DNA of 64,000 bases from Mycobacterium noviomagense (GCF_010731635.1 NZ_AP022583.1:3224001-3288000), one strand, 5' to 3'. Shown: positions 39,445 to 48,816, counted from the first letter of the stretch. Numbers and translations: made by a program. Notes: generated from the letters alone by a model not told the origin.

Positions 39445-40925
39445 CGGACATCATCCGGCTGGACGCGGCGGCGCTGGCCGCCAAGATCGCCGCCAAGGAA
39501 CTGTCGTCCACTGAGCTGACCCAGGCTTGCCTGGACCAAATCGAGGCAACCAACGACCGCTACAACACCTTTCTGCATGTGGCGGCCGATGAAGCGTTGG
39601 TCGCGGCGGCCGCCGTCGATAACGCACTGGCCGCGGGCGAGCCGCTGCCGTCGCCGCTGGCCGGCGTGCCGCTGGCGCTCAAGGACGTGTTCACCACCGC
39701 TGACATGCCCACCACCTGCGGATCCAAGATCCTCGAGGGCTGGCAATCGCCGTACGACGCCACCCTCACCATCCGGCTGCGTGCGGCCGGCATCCCGATC
39801 CTGGGCAAGACCAACATGGACGAGTTCGCGATGGGCTCGTCGACCGAGAACTCCGCCTACGGCCCCACCCGCAACCCGTGGGACGTCGAGCGGGTGCCCG
39901 GCGGCTCGGGCGGTGGTACGGCGGCGGCTCTGGCCGCGTTCCAGGCGCCGCTGGGCATCGGAACCGACACCGGCGGCTCCATCCGCCAGCCCGCCGCGCT
40001 GACCGCCACAGTCGGCGTCAAACCCACCTACGGAACGGTGTCGCGCTACGGGCTGGTGGCCTGCGCGTCGTCGTTGGATCAGGGCGGCCCGTGCGCGCGC
40101 ACGGTGGTGGACACCGCGCTGCTGCACCAGGTGATCGCCGGGCATGACGCCAAAGACTCCACCTCCGTCGACGCGCCGGTGCCCGACGTGGTCGGGGCCG
40201 CCAAGGCGGGCGTCGACGGCGATCTGCGCGGTGTGCGCATCGGCGTTGTCCGCCAGCTACACAGCGGCGAGGGTTACCAGACCGGTGTGCTGGCATCGTT
40301 CAACGCCGCCGTCGAGCAGTTGACCGCACTCGGCGCCGAGGTGAGCGAAGTCGATTGTCCGCACTTCGATTACGCGCTGGCCGCCTACTATTTGATCCTG
40401 CCCTCGGAGGTGTCCAGCAACCTGGCTCGCTTCGACGCCATGCGCTATGGGCTGCGCGTCGGCGACGACGGCACGCACAGCGCCGAGGAGGTGATGGCCC
40501 TGACTCGGGCCGCCGGATTCGGTCCAGAAGTCAAGCGGCGCATCATGATTGGCACCTACGCGCTGTCCGCCGGATACTACGACGCGTATTACAACCAGGC
40601 GCAGAAAGTGCGCACCTTGATCGCCCGAGATCTCGACGAGGCGTACAAAACCGTCGACGTGCTGGTGTCGCCGACGACACCGACGACCGCGTTCCGGCTC
40701 GGGGAGAAGGTCGACGATCCGCTGGCGATGTACTTGTTCGACCTGTGCACGCTGCCGCTGAACCTGGCCGGCCACTGCGGCATGTCGGTGCCGTCCGGGC
40801 TGTCGCCGGACGACAACCTTCCGGTCGGGCTGCAGATCATGGCGCCCGCACTGGCCGACGATCGGCTCTACCGGGTGGGCGCGGCGTACGAGGCAGCACG
40901 CGGACCGCTGCCGTCGGCCGTCTAG
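39441..40925 (+). CDS. gatA: Asp/Glu-tRNA amidotransferase subunit A
   Basis: 494 residues; releases ammonia from glutamine or asparagine for the transamidation. Amidase-signature Ser-cisSer-Lys triad: lysine in PLALKDVF, cis-serine and nucleophile in the glycine-rich [12 protein letters not shown] and [22 protein letters not shown] segments. Starts [16 protein letters not shown] at an ATG overlapping gatC. gatB is 2.5 kb further on, separated by pfkA and an inserted ATPase gene. Confidence 0.96.
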   Translation: MTDIIRLDAAALAAKIAAKELSSTELTQACLDQIEATNDRYNTFLHVAADEALVAAAAVDNALAAGEPLPSPLAGVPLALKDVFTTADMPTTCGSKILEGWQSPYDATLTIRLRAAGIPILGKTNMDEFAMGSSTENSAYGPTRNPWDVERVPGGSGGGTAAALAAFQAPLGIGTDTGGSIRQPAALTATVGVKPTYGTVSRYGLVACASSLDQGGPCARTVVDTALLHQVIAGHDAKDSTSVDAPVPDVVGAAKAGVDGDLRGVRIGVVRQLHSGEGYQTGVLASFNAAVEQLTALGAEVSEVDCPHFDYALAAYYLILPSEVSSNLARFDAMRYGLRVGDDGTHSAEEVMALTRAAGFGPEVKRRIMIGTYALSAGYYDAYYNQAQKVRTLIARDLDEAYKTVDVLVSPTTPTTAFRLGEKVDDPLAMYLFDLCTLPLNLAGHCGMSVPSGLSPDDNLPVGLQIMAPALADDRLYRVGAAYEAARGPLPSAV

Positions 40926-40926
40926 C

Positions 40927-40986
40927 GCGAGCAGTCGCAAAAGTGCCCTGAAGCCGGGCATTTTGGGTGACTTTGCGTCTGCTCGC
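40927..40986. terminator. Inverted repeat after gatA, likely terminator
   Basis: Outer arms GCGAGCAG and CTGCTCGC, middle arms CGCAAAAGT and ACTTTGCG, and an inner hairpin TGCCC/GGGCA followed by TTTT. It is a second copy of the element after serB2, sharing CGCAAAAG and GCGTCTGCTCG. Confidence 0.7.
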
Positions 40987-41020
40987 GCCACTGAAGCGAT
41001 CCACCCGGCAAGATGAGGAC

Positions 41021-42052
41021 ATGCGGATCGGGATTCTCACCGGGGGTGGCGACTGCCCGGGGCTCAACGCCGTCATCCGGGCGGTGGTGCGCACCTGCGA
41101 CGCCCGCTACGGCTCGACGGTGGTCGGCTTTCAGGACGGTTGGCGCGGGCTGTTGGAGAACCGGCGCATCCAGTTGCACAACGACGACCGCAACGACCGG
41201 CTGCTGACCAAGGGCGGAACGATGCTGGGCACCGCCCGTGTGCATCCCGACAAGCTGCGGGCCGGGTTGAACCAGATCATGCAGACCCTCGACGACAACG
41301 GCATCGACGTGCTGATCCCGATCGGCGGTGAAGGGACCTTGACGGCGGCGCACTGGCTGTCCGAGGAGAACGTTCCGGTCGTCGGGGTGCCGAAGACGAT
41401 CGACAACGACATCGATTGCACTGACGTGACTTTCGGGCATGACACCGCGTTGACGGTCGCCACCGAGGCCATCGACCGGTTGCACAGCACCGCCGAATCG
41501 CACCAGCGGGTCATGCTGGTGGAGGTGATGGGCCGGCACGCCGGCTGGATCGCATTGAATGCGGGCTTGGCATCCGGTGCTCACATGACGTTGATTCCCG
41601 AACAGCCCTTCGACGTCGAAGAGGTGTGCCGGCTGGTCAAGCGACGCTTCCAGCGAGGTGACTCACATTTCATCTGCGTGGTCGCCGAGGGCGCCAAACC
41701 GGTTCCCGGATCGATGAATCTGCGGGAAGGCGGTATCGACGAGTTCGGGCATGAACGGTTCACCGGTGTGGCCGCGCAGCTGGCGAGTGAGGTGGAGAAA
41801 CGTATCAACAAGGACGTGCGGGTGACGGTGCTCGGGCATGTCCAACGCGGTGGCACACCGACCGCCTTCGACCGGGTGCTGGCCACCAGGTTCGGGGTCA
41901 ACGCGGCCGACGCCGCACATATCGGCGAGTACGGGATGATGGTGTCCCTGCGCGGCCAGGACATCGGCCGCGTGCCGTTGGCGGATGCGGTGCGCCAGCT
42001 CAAGCTTGTACCAGAGAGCCGCTACGACGACGCCGCCGCCTTCTTCGGGTAA
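41021..42052 (+). CDS. pfkA: ATP-dependent 6-phosphofructokinase
   Basis: 343 residues, identical in length to M. tuberculosis PfkA. Commits fructose 6-phosphate to glycolysis. ATP site [27 protein letters not shown], the catalytic [33 protein letters not shown] and the fructose site [14 protein letters not shown] are present. The ATG at 41021 gives the family N-terminus; an upstream in-frame TTG would run into the terminator repeat. Confidence 0.96.
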   Translation: MRIGILTGGGDCPGLNAVIRAVVRTCDARYGSTVVGFQDGWRGLLENRRIQLHNDDRNDRLLTKGGTMLGTARVHPDKLRAGLNQIMQTLDDNGIDVLIPIGGEGTLTAAHWLSEENVPVVGVPKTIDNDIDCTDVTFGHDTALTVATEAIDRLHSTAESHQRVMLVEVMGRHAGWIALNAGLASGAHMTLIPEQPFDVEEVCRLVKRRFQRGDSHFICVVAEGAKPVPGSMNLREGGIDEFGHERFTGVAAQLASEVEKRINKDVRVTVLGHVQRGGTPTAFDRVLATRFGVNAADAAHIGEYGMMVSLRGQDIGRVPLADAVRQLKLVPESRYDDAAAFFG

Positions 42053-42184
42053 CGCGACCCGGTCAGCGGCCAAACGATTACGCGACCGTAGGCTGCTGTT
42101 CACCCGTATTCCATACATGTTTCATGCAATTTGCTGCGTCAAACGAGTAGCCGAGCAATCAAAACGGGTGTTACCGTCGGAAAT

Positions 42185-43348
42185 ATGAATAACCGCGGTC
42201 CGTATCGCGGTGTCATTCACCAGGGGGTGCCCTCGGCGCAGCCGTCGGGGCAGCCCGGCACGCGCCGATTCACCCGCGGGCGACCGCGGACAGCCAGCCC
42301 CGACAACGCCCAGCGGGCCTACGGCCGAGATGCACCGCCCGGTCCACCGCAGCCGGACCAGGCACTACCCGAAGCATCCACGGTCCCGGCGGCTCCTACG
42401 CCTGCGCCGGTTGAGCAGGAGCCGCAGTTAGGGTGGGACACCCTCGACCGGCTGGAACAGTTGGAGAAAATCCCGACTGACAGCATGTGGCGAAATGTGC
42501 TTTCCGGAATCTCCCGACTTAGCGTTCGTCCCGACGCTCGGCGGAAATACGAAACGAGTTTGCGCGATCGCGTCTGCGTCCCCGTTGGCAGCGAATTTCC
42601 TATCGCGGTACTGGGCCTTAAAGGCGGCGTCGGAAAAACGGCGGTGGTTGAGGCGCTTGGCTCGACATTCGCGCAGCTGCGCGACGACCGGGTGATTGCG
42701 GTGGATCTCGCCGGCGGTGACCTCGCCGGCCGGCATGGCCGCCGAAATCGGCTGAGCCTGCTCGACCTCGTCGCCGGAGCAGCGGCGGCGCGTTATATCG
42801 ACAGGCGAACGCATACATGTCGGAACAGTTCGGGCCTGGAACTGCTCGGTCTTCCGGACTATGCCAACACCGATTGGCTGATGAGCCGCGACGACTTCGC
42901 CAAAGCGTTTTCCATTCTGCGCAGCCATTATTCGGTGATGTTGATCGATTGCGGCAGCGCACTGAAGTCCAGCATGATGGAGGCGGTGCTCTCGGAGTCA
43001 CGGGCCCTGGTAGTGGTAACGAGCGCATCGATCGACGCCGTCCGGAAGACGAAGACGACATTGAAGTGGTTGCGCCGCAATGGATACCGGAACCTGATTG
43101 AATCAGCGGTGCTCGTGATAAACCGCACCGAAAAAGGCAGACCAAACAGGCTGGCAGCCAAGGAACTTGAGGGGTTGGCGCAGCGGTTCCCGCCGGACCG
43201 TGTCGTGACCTTGCCATTCGATCGTCATGTGCATCAGGGCAAGGAGATCACTCTGAAGCAGTTGAGCAAGCGGAGTAGGCGTCGCTACCTGGAGATGGCG
43301 GCTGCGCTGGCGGACATGTTCCCCAGTCGCGGAACGTCGCCTGCGTAA
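42185..43348 (+). CDS. EspI/MinD-like ATPase with proline-rich N-terminus
   Basis: 387 residues. The first 85 are proline- and glutamine-rich and probably disordered; the rest is a ParA/MinD-type ATPase with deviant Walker A KGGVGKT (146-152), a VDLAGGDLAGRH segment, VMLIDCGSA (Walker B zone) and a C-terminal DRVVTLPFDRHVHQGKEI...KRSRRRYLEMAAALADMF. This C-terminus is that of type VII secretion ATPases such as EspI (Rv3876), but no other ESX gene is nearby. AT content is higher than in the flanking genes. It interrupts the pfkA-gatB pair of M. tuberculosis. Regulation of, or coupling to, an ESX system elsewhere is inference. Confidence 0.8.
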   Translation: MNNRGPYRGVIHQGVPSAQPSGQPGTRRFTRGRPRTASPDNAQRAYGRDAPPGPPQPDQALPEASTVPAAPTPAPVEQEPQLGWDTLDRLEQLEKIPTDSMWRNVLSGISRLSVRPDARRKYETSLRDRVCVPVGSEFPIAVLGLKGGVGKTAVVEALGSTFAQLRDDRVIAVDLAGGDLAGRHGRRNRLSLLDLVAGAAAARYIDRRTHTCRNSSGLELLGLPDYANTDWLMSRDDFAKAFSILRSHYSVMLIDCGSALKSSMMEAVLSESRALVVVTSASIDAVRKTKTTLKWLRRNGYRNLIESAVLVINRTEKGRPNRLAAKELEGLAQRFPPDRVVTLPFDRHVHQGKEITLKQLSKRSRRRYLEMAAALADMFPSRGTSPA

Positions 43349-43426
43349 CAACGCGATTGAGTGACGGCTGTCACCACTAGCAGCCCCGACGGAGCGTGCG
43401 AATGGCGCCGACGAAGGCGCCCCAAC

Positions 43427-43432
43427 TACGAT
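43427..43432 (+). promoter_or_regulatory. TACGAT -10 hexamer, leaderless start of gatB
   Basis: TACGAT ends seven bases before the ATG of gatB. It gives gatB its own promoter, needed since an unrelated gene lies upstream. Confidence 0.55.
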
Positions 43433-43439
43433 CTAGCTC

Positions 43440-44960
43440 ATGACGGTTGCTGCGAAGGTCACCCGGGCTGAGCTGCTCGATTACGACGACGTGATCGCGC
43501 GCTACGAGCCCGTGCTGGGCCTGGAGGTACACGTCGAGCTGTCCACCGCCACCAAGATGTTCTGCGGGTGCCCCACCGCATTCGGCGCCGAACCCAACAC
43601 TCAGGTGTGCCCGGTGTGTCTGGGGCTGCCGGGCTCGCTGCCGGTGCTCAACCAGGCTGCGGTGGAGTCGGCGATCAGGATCGGGCTGGCGCTCAACTGC
43701 GAGATCGTGCCGTGGTGCCGGTTCGCGCGGAAGAACTACTTCTATCCCGACATGCCGAAGAACTACCAGATCTCGCAGTACGACGAACCGATCGCGGTCA
43801 ACGGCTACCTGGATGTGCCACTGGAGGACGGCACCAGCTGGCGGGTCGGCATCGAGCGCGCCCACATGGAGGAAGACACCGGCAAGCTGACCCACTTGGG
43901 CAGCGAGACCGGCCGCATCGAGGGGGCGACGACGTCGCTGATCGACTACAACCGCTCCGGTGTGCCGCTGATCGAAATCGTCACCAAACCGATCGAGGAA
44001 ACTGGCGCCAGGGCGCCCGAGATCGCCCGAGCCTATGTGACGGCGCTCCGAGACTTGTTGCGTACCTTAGGTGTTTCCGATGTTCGGATGGACCAGGGTT
44101 CGATGCGCTGCGATGCCAACGTGTCGTTGAAGCCGGTCGGTGCCATCGAGTTCGGCACCCGCACCGAGACCAAGAACGTCAACTCGCTCAAGAGCGTCGA
44201 AGTCGCGGTCCGCTACGAAATGCAGCGCCAGGGCGCTGTTCTGGAATCCGGTCGCCGGGTCATCCAGGAAACCCGGCACTTCCACGAAGACGGCTACACC
44301 AGCCCCGGCCGCACCAAGGAGACCGCCGAGGATTACCGCTATTTCCCCGAACCCGACTTGGAGCCGGTGGCGCCCAGCGCTGAACTCGTCGAGCAGTTGC
44401 GCGAAACCATCCCCGAGTATCCATGGTTGCGGCGCAAGCGGATTCAGCAGGAGTGGGGGGTTTCCGACGAGGTGATGCGTGATCTGGTCAACGCCGGCGC
44501 CGTCGACCTGGTTATCGCGACCGTCGAGCAGGGCGCGCCCAGCGAGCAAGCCCGGGCCTGGTGGGGAAACTTTTTAGTGCAGAAGGCCAATGAGTCCGGC
44601 GTCCAGCTCGACGAACTTCCGATCACCCCGAGACAGGTCGCGGCCGTCATCGCGCTCGTCGGCGAGGGCAAGCTGTCGGTCAAGCTGGCTCGCCAGGTCG
44701 TCGAGGGGGTACTGGCAGGCGAGGGTGAGCCCGAACAGGTGATGAACGCTCGCGGCCTGGCGGTGGTGCGCGACGACTCGCTGATTCAGGCAGCGGTCGA
44801 CGAAGCGCTGGCCGCGAACCCCGACATCGTCGAGAAGATCCGCGGCGGCAAAGTACAGGCAGCCGGCGCAATCGTGGGTGCGGTCATGAAGGCCACCAAG
44901 GGCCAAGCCGACGCCGCACGGGTCCGCGAGCTCGTCCTCGCCGCCTGCGGGCAAACCTGA
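43440..44960 (+). CDS. gatB: Asp/Glu-tRNA amidotransferase subunit B
   Basis: 506 residues. tRNA-binding and kinase-like subunit that phosphorylates the mischarged aminoacyl group. Family motifs: [80 protein letters not shown] and [22 protein letters not shown] segment, then the helical and YqeY-like tail that ends in [14 protein letters not shown]. The cysteine pairs of the zinc site are kept. Confidence 0.96.
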   Translation: MTVAAKVTRAELLDYDDVIARYEPVLGLEVHVELSTATKMFCGCPTAFGAEPNTQVCPVCLGLPGSLPVLNQAAVESAIRIGLALNCEIVPWCRFARKNYFYPDMPKNYQISQYDEPIAVNGYLDVPLEDGTSWRVGIERAHMEEDTGKLTHLGSETGRIEGATTSLIDYNRSGVPLIEIVTKPIEETGARAPEIARAYVTALRDLLRTLGVSDVRMDQGSMRCDANVSLKPVGAIEFGTRTETKNVNSLKSVEVAVRYEMQRQGAVLESGRRVIQETRHFHEDGYTSPGRTKETAEDYRYFPEPDLEPVAPSAELVEQLRETIPEYPWLRRKRIQQEWGVSDEVMRDLVNAGAVDLVIATVEQGAPSEQARAWWGNFLVQKANESGVQLDELPITPRQVAAVIALVGEGKLSVKLARQVVEGVLAGEGEPEQVMNARGLAVVRDDSLIQAAVDEALAANPDIVEKIRGGKVQAAGAIVGAVMKATKGQADAARVRELVLAACGQT

Positions 44961-44981
44961 CGGCGCCGATCACCCGCCGGG

Positions 44982-45000
44982 CCACCCGAATGGGTGGTTT
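44982..45000 (+). terminator. Intrinsic terminator after gatB
   Basis: Stem CCACCC/GGGTGG with a GAAT loop, followed by TTTGT. It ends gatB transcription before the GNAT-AAA gene. Confidence 0.6.
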
Positions 45001-45098
45001 GTCGCGGCGCTGATTGCTGCAGCGTGTATTCCTTCTTGTCGGCGCGCCGTTGCGCACAGGCCGACGCCGGTCATGCACGTATCAGGAGGTAGCACGCG

Positions 45099-46376
45099 AT
45101 GCCTCCGTGGCGCCTCCGCGACTTTCACGACGACGACCTCGACCAAGCGATTTCGGTCTGGGACACCAGCCGCCAGCCAGGTGAGTCATCGCCGGTGTTT
45201 CCGATCTCCGAGGTGGTCTCGTCCGCCAGGTCGGGTCAGCCCGCTGTGGTCGCCGTCGTCGGCGACGAGCTTGTCGGCATCGCCGTGGCCCAGCACCACG
45301 GTGAACGCGCGTGGGTTTCGATGGTCGGACTCAGCAACCGATGGCGCAATCGGGGCATTGGCAGCGCGCTGCTGGCCGAACTGGAACTGCGGCTGCGCTC
45401 GCTTGGTGTGCGGCGGATCGCCGCGCTGCTGCCCCCGGATGCCACGGGGACGACAGCGCTGCGCAATTCCGGGTACCACGAGCGGACCGAACTGGTGTAT
45501 TTCGAGAAGGTCGACCCTGTCGGCGCGGCGGACGCAGGGCTGCTGGCCGAGCTGGGTGGGCAACAGATGCCCCGGGGACTGTGGCAGGCGATGGCCGGCA
45601 TGGAGAACGAGAAACAGATCATCGAACGCCGGATTGTGCTGCCGTTGACCGAGCCGGACGTCGCCGAGCAGTACGGAGTCTCACCGCCCAAGGCGGTGAT
45701 CTTGTTCGGGCCGCCCGGGACCGGCAAAACCAGCTTCGCCAAGGCCGTCGCCGGCCGACTTGGCTGGCCGTTCGTCGAGCTTTTCCCCTCTCGGTTGGCC
45801 GCCCCCGAGGTGGCCATGGCCAGCGCGCTGCGGGAAGCCTTCACGACGCTGATGGAACTGGAAGCCGTCGTGGTCTTCATCGACGAAGTCGAAGAGATCG
45901 CCGGATCCCGCTCCGGCGTGCCATCCGATCCTGCGCACGGCGCCACCAACGAGCTGCTGAAGCTGATCCCGGCGTTTCGCCAGCGAGACGAGCGGCTGCT
46001 GATCTGCGCAACGAACTCGGTGCATTTACTCGATACCGCGTTTCTGCGGCCCGGCCGATTCGACTACATCATTCCGGTCGGACCGCCGGATGCCACCGCG
46101 CGCGCCGCGATCTGGACCAGATACCTCGGCCAGTCCGCCGGCTGCGTCGATGTCGGGGCACTGGTCCAGGCCAGCGAAATGTTCACCCCGGCCGACATCG
46201 AGTTCGCCGCCCGTAAAGGGGCGCAGTGCGGCTTCGACCGCGAGATCGAGTTTCGTCGCGGCGAGCCGGCCTGCACACAGGACTATCTCGGGGCGATCAA
46301 TCAGACCCGCCCATCGCTCACCGAGGCCATGCTCACCGAATTCTTCGACGATATCGAGCAGCACACCCGGCTCTGA
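45099..46376 (+). CDS. GNAT acetyltransferase fused to an AAA+ ATPase
   Basis: 425 residues with two domains. Residues 1-137: GNAT fold with the acetyl-CoA loop RNRGIGSALL (83-92) and ALRNSGYHERTELVYFEK at the end. Residues 160-425: AAA+ module with Walker A GPPGTGKT (204-211), Walker B VVVFIDEVEE (257-266), sensor-1 ATN (304-306) and arginine finger RPGRFD (317-322), as in FtsH/VAT-type unfoldases. A near-perfect AGGAGGT ribosome site precedes the ATG. All key residues of both domains appear intact. The fusion suggests ATP-driven handling of an acetylated protein, but the target is unknown. Confidence 0.85.
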   Translation: MPPWRLRDFHDDDLDQAISVWDTSRQPGESSPVFPISEVVSSARSGQPAVVAVVGDELVGIAVAQHHGERAWVSMVGLSNRWRNRGIGSALLAELELRLRSLGVRRIAALLPPDATGTTALRNSGYHERTELVYFEKVDPVGAADAGLLAELGGQQMPRGLWQAMAGMENEKQIIERRIVLPLTEPDVAEQYGVSPPKAVILFGPPGTGKTSFAKAVAGRLGWPFVELFPSRLAAPEVAMASALREAFTTLMELEAVVVFIDEVEEIAGSRSGVPSDPAHGATNELLKLIPAFRQRDERLLICATNSVHLLDTAFLRPGRFDYIIPVGPPDATARAAIWTRYLGQSAGCVDVGALVQASEMFTPADIEFAARKGAQCGFDREIEFRRGEPACTQDYLGAINQTRPSLTEAMLTEFFDDIEQHTRL

Positions 46377-46388
46377 CGCGACAGCCGA

Positions 46389-47450
46389 TCACCAAGGAGG
46401 CGGTGCGGCGCCCCTGCCGAAGCCCCAGGTCGACTGTCCCAGCCTCGGCTTCTGGCGATCTTGAGGTGGATGAGGCCGAAATTGCGCTGCCAGAATAGGT
46501 TCCGCATCGGTGCCCGCGGTCAAGGCCAGACACGGCGCGCCGAATTCACACGACTGACAATGGCGGTCGAACGTCGGGTAAATCGCCGGCGCGTTGCACA
46601 TGTCGATTGCCTCGGCCGCGATCAGCATGCCGACCGCGCCGATCTCGGTGCGGCTTCGGCGAATGCGGGTTCGTCGCAGCAGGCCGGCGGTGCGCTGCTG
46701 GACGCGGCCGGGCGCGTCGGGTCGCGATGTGCGGGCGGTCAACCGCCTGTGTTGCGGGATCGACCGGCCACCACCGCTGCCCTCGCTTTGGCGGACCCGT
46801 TGTGCCGCGCCGGGATCCGGCGAGGGCAGATCGAGCGGACCGCTGAGACGTACCTCGTTGTGGATGGTGCCCGAGATCTCCATGCCCAAGTACTCCTGCT
46901 CCCAGGCCCAACATTGCGCGACGGCCGACTCGTCGCGAATCAGCATCTCCAAGTCCTGCCATTCATCATCAATCCGATGGCAAACCACCCAGTATTCGTC
47001 TGCAGCGTCGACGACGAGCAAATCGATCCGGCAGGCGTAGATCACCGCAGAGCCGTCGGTGCTTTGCAAGCCCCGTTCCGGGTCGCGCGGATCGGGCAGC
47101 AACCCTTGGACCTCGTGTTCGACCTTGACCGGCGCGAAGTCGTCGATCGTGCTCGCCCAGGCGTCGTAGGTGTCGAGCAGCGCGTCCGCGGTCGGTAGCC
47201 CGTGCGCCGCGTCAGCTTCGTCCAGAGAACGTCTGGCGGCCTTATGCACCAGCGATTGCTTCAACTCGTGGGGCCAGTCCCAGGTGCCGGGGTAGTAGTA
47301 GACGGCCAGCGCATCTTTGAGCGCGGCCGGCACGGCGGGAGCCGTGACGTGGACGGGCTCAAGACCACGGCGGTGCGGCGAGGCGAAATCCCATTGCCGC
47401 CGACACCGTTTGAATCGGGCGCGGTCGTCTGGACTGATTCGGTACTGCAT
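46389..47450 (-). CDS. RecB/Cas4-like PD-(D/E)XK fold protein with cysteine cluster, probably inactive nuclease
   Basis: 353 residues. The N-terminus (RFKRCRRQWDF) and C-terminus (CQSCEFGAPC, cysteines 298, 301, 307) together give one early and three late cysteines, the layout of the iron-sulfur staple in Cas4, AddB and related nucleases. Between them, IYACRIDLLVVDAADEYWVVCHRI resembles the nuclease motifs, with the aspartate present but the usual E-x-K replaced by VVCHR. It is therefore a likely degenerate nuclease that binds DNA or serves structurally. A low-complexity charged insert (around 225-255) interrupts it. No Cas or Add genes are near. It converges on the GNAT-AAA gene. Confidence 0.6.
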   Translation of the reverse strand: MQYRISPDDRARFKRCRRQWDFASPHRRGLEPVHVTAPAVPAALKDALAVYYYPGTWDWPHELKQSLVHKAARRSLDEADAAHGLPTADALLDTYDAWASTIDDFAPVKVEHEVQGLLPDPRDPERGLQSTDGSAVIYACRIDLLVVDAADEYWVVCHRIDDEWQDLEMLIRDESAVAQCWAWEQEYLGMEISGTIHNEVRLSGPLDLPSPDPGAAQRVRQSEGSGGGRSIPQHRRLTARTSRPDAPGRVQQRTAGLLRRTRIRRSRTEIGAVGMLIAAEAIDMCNAPAIYPTFDRHCQSCEFGAPCLALTAGTDAEPILAAQFRPHPPQDRQKPRLGQSTWGFGRGAAPPPW

Positions 47451-47465
47451 GGTGCGGACCGTTGG

Positions 47466-47777
47466 TCAATGAAAGTGGGGCCACGGTTCGTCGACCGGCC
47501 AGCGACACCGGTCAGTGTGCGAAGCCATCGACTCCAGCTCGGCGAGCAGGTCGTCGAAAAACGCCTGCAGTTGTCCTCGATCGTCTAGCGGCCATGCCGC
47601 GGAGAATGACATCCAGGCGTCGGGCTCGGGTTTGGCCGATGGCCGTAAATCGGCGGTCTCGCTGCCGAACGGCACGATGCACCAGTCATATTCGTCGGCG
47701 CGCCGCTCGAGATACACGACGTTATCGCGACCGGGGCGTGCCGCCTCGATCGAGGCGAACAGCTCGTCACGCTTCAT
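47466..47777 (-). CDS. Small conserved hypothetical protein
   Basis: 103 residues, start MKRDELFASIEAARPGRDNVVYLERRADEYDWCIVPFG, rich in acidic and aromatic residues and ending DEPWPHFH. No membrane segment or signal peptide. I do not recognise a family. It ends 15 bases before the start of the RecB-like gene, so the two are probably co-transcribed and may work together. A longer open frame extends to 48155 but overlaps the promoter and gene on the other strand. Confidence 0.6.
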   Translation of the reverse strand: MKRDELFASIEAARPGRDNVVYLERRADEYDWCIVPFGSETADLRPSAKPEPDAWMSFSAAWPLDDRGQLQAFFDDLLAELESMASHTDRCRWPVDEPWPHFH

Positions 47778-47855
47778 AGTGCGCCCCGCCGGTACAGCAT
47801 AGCTCTGCGGCGTCGCCGTCCGAAAATTTCGCCTGCACATGGGCAATTCGGATCC

Positions 47856-47880
47856 GGTTTGGGCCGGATAGCCGGGGGTA
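47856..47880 (+). promoter_or_regulatory. SigF-type promoter
   Basis: GGTTT (47856-47860), 15-base spacer, GGGTA (47876-47880), then C. This matches the mycobacterial SigF consensus GGTTT-N15-17-GGGTA and lies 57 bases before the disordered-protein gene. SigF responds to stress and stationary phase. Confidence 0.6.
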
Positions 47881-47937
47881 CCCGCCACTGGTGATCCGGC
47901 TGCGTGGTGTGTGCGCGGCGGGTCATGAGGAGGAGTC

Positions 47938-48396
47938 ATGGAAGAAACCACACCTGGCGGCCAGCTGTCGGAGGAGCCGCAGTCTGAACGCGGCGAAACC
48001 GGATCGCGCGACACCGGCTCGGAGCCGAGTGGTGGACCTACCGACCGGCCGGAGGGCGCGGTACCACAAGAATCGGTCCCCTCGCACGGCGGGACGGAGG
48101 AGGCCCAAATTGGCGGCACCGGAACTCTGCCTCCCCAGGGCAGCGAGCCGGCCATGCCGCCCTATGAGGGACGACAGACCAGCGCTAAACCAACCGGTGA
48201 AGGTGCTGAAGGGGGCGTCAAACCCGTTGAATCGTCGTCATACAAGGCTTCCGCACCGGGGAGCGGCGAAGGTGGCGCAACGGCATCACCCGGCGATCAC
48301 CAGCCCGCGGCGGAACAACCCGAGACGGACCTAGACGACGACCGGGTCGGCCCGGCGCACACCACAGGCACCAGTCGGGGTGAGGACCGGCTCTAA
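47938..48396 (+). CDS. Acidic, intrinsically disordered hypothetical protein
   Basis: 152 residues composed mostly of E, G, S, T, P, D and Q, with no hydrophobic core and almost no aromatic residues. No known domain. It has a strong ribosome site (GAGGAGG) and a SigF-type promoter, so it is likely to be a real gene expressed under stress. Such hydrophilic proteins can protect against desiccation or act as flexible linkers; this is speculation. Codon positions keep the usual high third-base GC of real mycobacterial genes. Confidence 0.6.
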   Translation: MEETTPGGQLSEEPQSERGETGSRDTGSEPSGGPTDRPEGAVPQESVPSHGGTEEAQIGGTGTLPPQGSEPAMPPYEGRQTSAKPTGEGAEGGVKPVESSSYKASAPGSGEGGATASPGDHQPAAEQPETDLDDDRVGPAHTTGTSRGEDRL

Positions 48397-48405
48397 GCCG
48401 CACCG

Positions 48406-48429
48406 CCGGCACTTATACCGGCACTTATA
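48406..48429 (+). repeat. Perfect 12-bp tandem repeat
   Basis: CCGGCACTTATA occurs twice in tandem just after the stop of the disordered-protein gene. Its role is unknown. Confidence 0.8.
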
Positions 48430-48530
48430 ACTGAGCCATCAACACCGGCGCCGTTCGAGAGCAACCGGCGTTCCGGCGCCGAAGGATGCCTGGCGACGAT
48501 TTGCGGGTCCTTCACGAAACCGCGCCAGAT

Positions 48531-48569
48531 GCAAATCGCTTGCATCACAACCAGTTGCAAGTGATTGGC
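48531..48569. promoter_or_regulatory. 16-bp inverted pair, candidate operator of the hydrogenase operon
   Basis: GCAAATCGCTTGCATC (48531-48546) and, in reverse orientation, GCCAATCACTTGCAAC (complement of 48554-48569), 13 of 16 identical, seven bases apart. The first copy also contains the perfect small dyad GATGCAA/TTGCATC. It lies about 140-175 bases upstream of the promoter, where an activator might bind. Confidence 0.5.
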
Positions 48570-48705
48570 AGGACGGCTGGTGCTTGGCTTACCTGCACTC
48601 GGACATGAGCGGCTGCGGTTGACGGCTCAGAATACTCTGCGGCGGGCCAAAATTGACGAAAAACGAGAAGCTTCGGAAAGGTTATCCGGATTTGCTGGCA
48701 GACCG

Positions 48706-48734
48706 TTGACAACGCAAGTTTGTGCGAGTAGACC
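48706..48734 (+). promoter_or_regulatory. Sigma-A-like promoter for the hydrogenase operon
   Basis: Perfect -35 TTGACA (48706-48711), 17-base spacer, and TAGACC (48729-48734) as an imperfect -10. The predicted start is near 48741, leaving a leader of about 75 bases before hhyS. Confidence 0.5.
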
Positions 48735-48816
48735 CAAAAATTAGCGCCGCGTAAGCGGGCCGACGGTCGACTCCGGCGGTGTTAGGGACCCCAGCCCGGC
48801 CCCGGAAAGCTGCGGT

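Larger units (their letters stand above)
48397..48816 (+). other. Intergenic region upstream of the hydrogenase operon
   Basis: 420 bases without a supported gene. It holds a 12-bp tandem repeat, a 16-bp inverted pair and a good sigma-A-like promoter, described separately. It is visibly richer in A and T than its flanks, as expected of a control region. Confidence 0.7.

Noticed and set aside
46389..47450. Cas4-like protein as a sign of a CRISPR locus
   Set aside because: No repeats, spacers or other cas genes occur in the window, and the nuclease motif seems lost.
47466..48155. Long minus-strand frame of 229 codons for the small hypothetical gene
   Set aside because: The extra N-terminal part overlaps the SigF-type promoter and the disordered-protein gene and is low in hydrophobic residues; the ATG at 47777 is more credible.
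48560..48600. TGGCAGG...GCTTGGC read as a sigma-54 promoter
   Set aside because: Spacing and core do not match -24/-12, and mycobacteria lack sigma-54.
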